A DNA stretch of 64,000 bases from Geobacter sp. FeAm09. GTDB taxonomy: Bacteria; Desulfobacterota; Desulfuromonadia; Geobacterales; Pseudopelobacteraceae. The stretch spans positions 3,466,001-3,530,000 of the forward strand of contig NZ_CP042466.1 of NCBI RefSeq assembly GCF_008330225.1, read 5' to 3'. Made by a program: the position numbers and the translations under genes. The first letter of the stretch is position 1. Each line of letters begins with the position of its first letter. The notes below the pieces were generated by a model. It saw nothing but the letters and a program-made list of their open reading frames with translations. It was not told the origin of the DNA and made no database searches. Positions 63,975-64,000 of this stretch are shown piece after piece.

Positions 63975-64000
63975 TCAGGGGGCCAGAGCCGCATGGGCCG
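63975..64000 (-). CDS. C-terminal end of a gene cut by the window edge
   Basis: On the minus strand the last visible codons read AHAALAP followed by a TGA at 63975-63977. A strong terminator 26 bp downstream supports a real gene end. Nothing more can be said about the product. Confidence 0.35.

Overview
The window is GC-rich, densely coded bacterial DNA that looks like the chromosome of a Geobacter-type member of the Desulfuromonadia (former Deltaproteobacteria). The call rests on gene content and order: hisZ-purA next to an abundant-type outer-membrane porin, def-fmt-DUF116, a gatCAB set, DUF362 and AMMECR1 proteins, HDOD and GGDEF signalling proteins, hybrid kinases, selB, and families of nested-palindrome intergenic repeats of a kind common in Geobacter genomes. 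I see no phage, insertion-sequence transposase, CRISPR array or rRNA. The organism assignment is inference; no database search was run.

Layout. 1-5.9 kb: gltD (cut by the window edge) and gltB on the minus strand, with a one-base frameshift in gltB. 6.2-6.5 kb: three tRNA genes (Lys-CTT, Glu-TTC, Lys-TTT) with their own promoter and terminator. 6.5-14.6 kb: a REC-PAS-GGDEF protein, a DUF362 ferredoxin protein, a DksA-type regulator, rimO, yajQ (frameshifted), lolA, cheA and cheY. 14.7-18.3 kb: gatC-gatA-gatB, with a palindromic repeat between gatA and gatB. 18.4-24.9 kb: porin, a periplasmic protein, hisZ and purA on the plus strand. 25.1-31.8 kb: a minus-strand cluster of a GH13 amylase-like protein (frameshifted), a MoxR-type ATPase and an unrecognised 661-residue protein. 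32-35.3 kb: a TPR protein, an HDOD protein and a 61-residue orphan. 35.4-37.7 kb: def-fmt-DUF116. 37.7-42.2 kb: mtnA-glnE followed by a small AhpD-like gene read through an in-frame UGA. 42.4-50.3 kb: a JAMM-DinG helicase fusion, a small membrane protein, a binding protein with a two-component system, and selB. 50.4-56.2 kb: a MazE/MazF-type toxin-antitoxin pair, a molybdopterin oxidoreductase, an ACT-domain regulator, a second deformylase, an AMMECR1 protein and a methyl-accepting protein. 56.2-63.8 kb: two hybrid kinases flanking a solute-binding protein.

How the parts relate. Nitrogen assimilation is represented by gltBD and glnE. Translation quality and charging are represented by gatCAB, def/fmt, a second def, rimO and tRNAs. 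Signal transduction is the largest class; two systems pair a periplasmic binding protein directly with sensor kinases and have no permease nearby. The most interesting point is selenocysteine: selB lies about 10 kb from an 84-residue AhpD/carboxymuconolactone-decarboxylase-like gene whose CPxC-type active site reads Cys-Pro-Thr-UGA, followed at the right distance by a perfect hairpin resembling a bacterial SECIS element. Standard gene callers would miss or split this gene.

Quality note. Three conserved genes (gltB, yajQ, the amylase-like gene) are each broken by exactly one missing G in a run of G. This pattern looks like homopolymer under-calling in the assembly more than biology.
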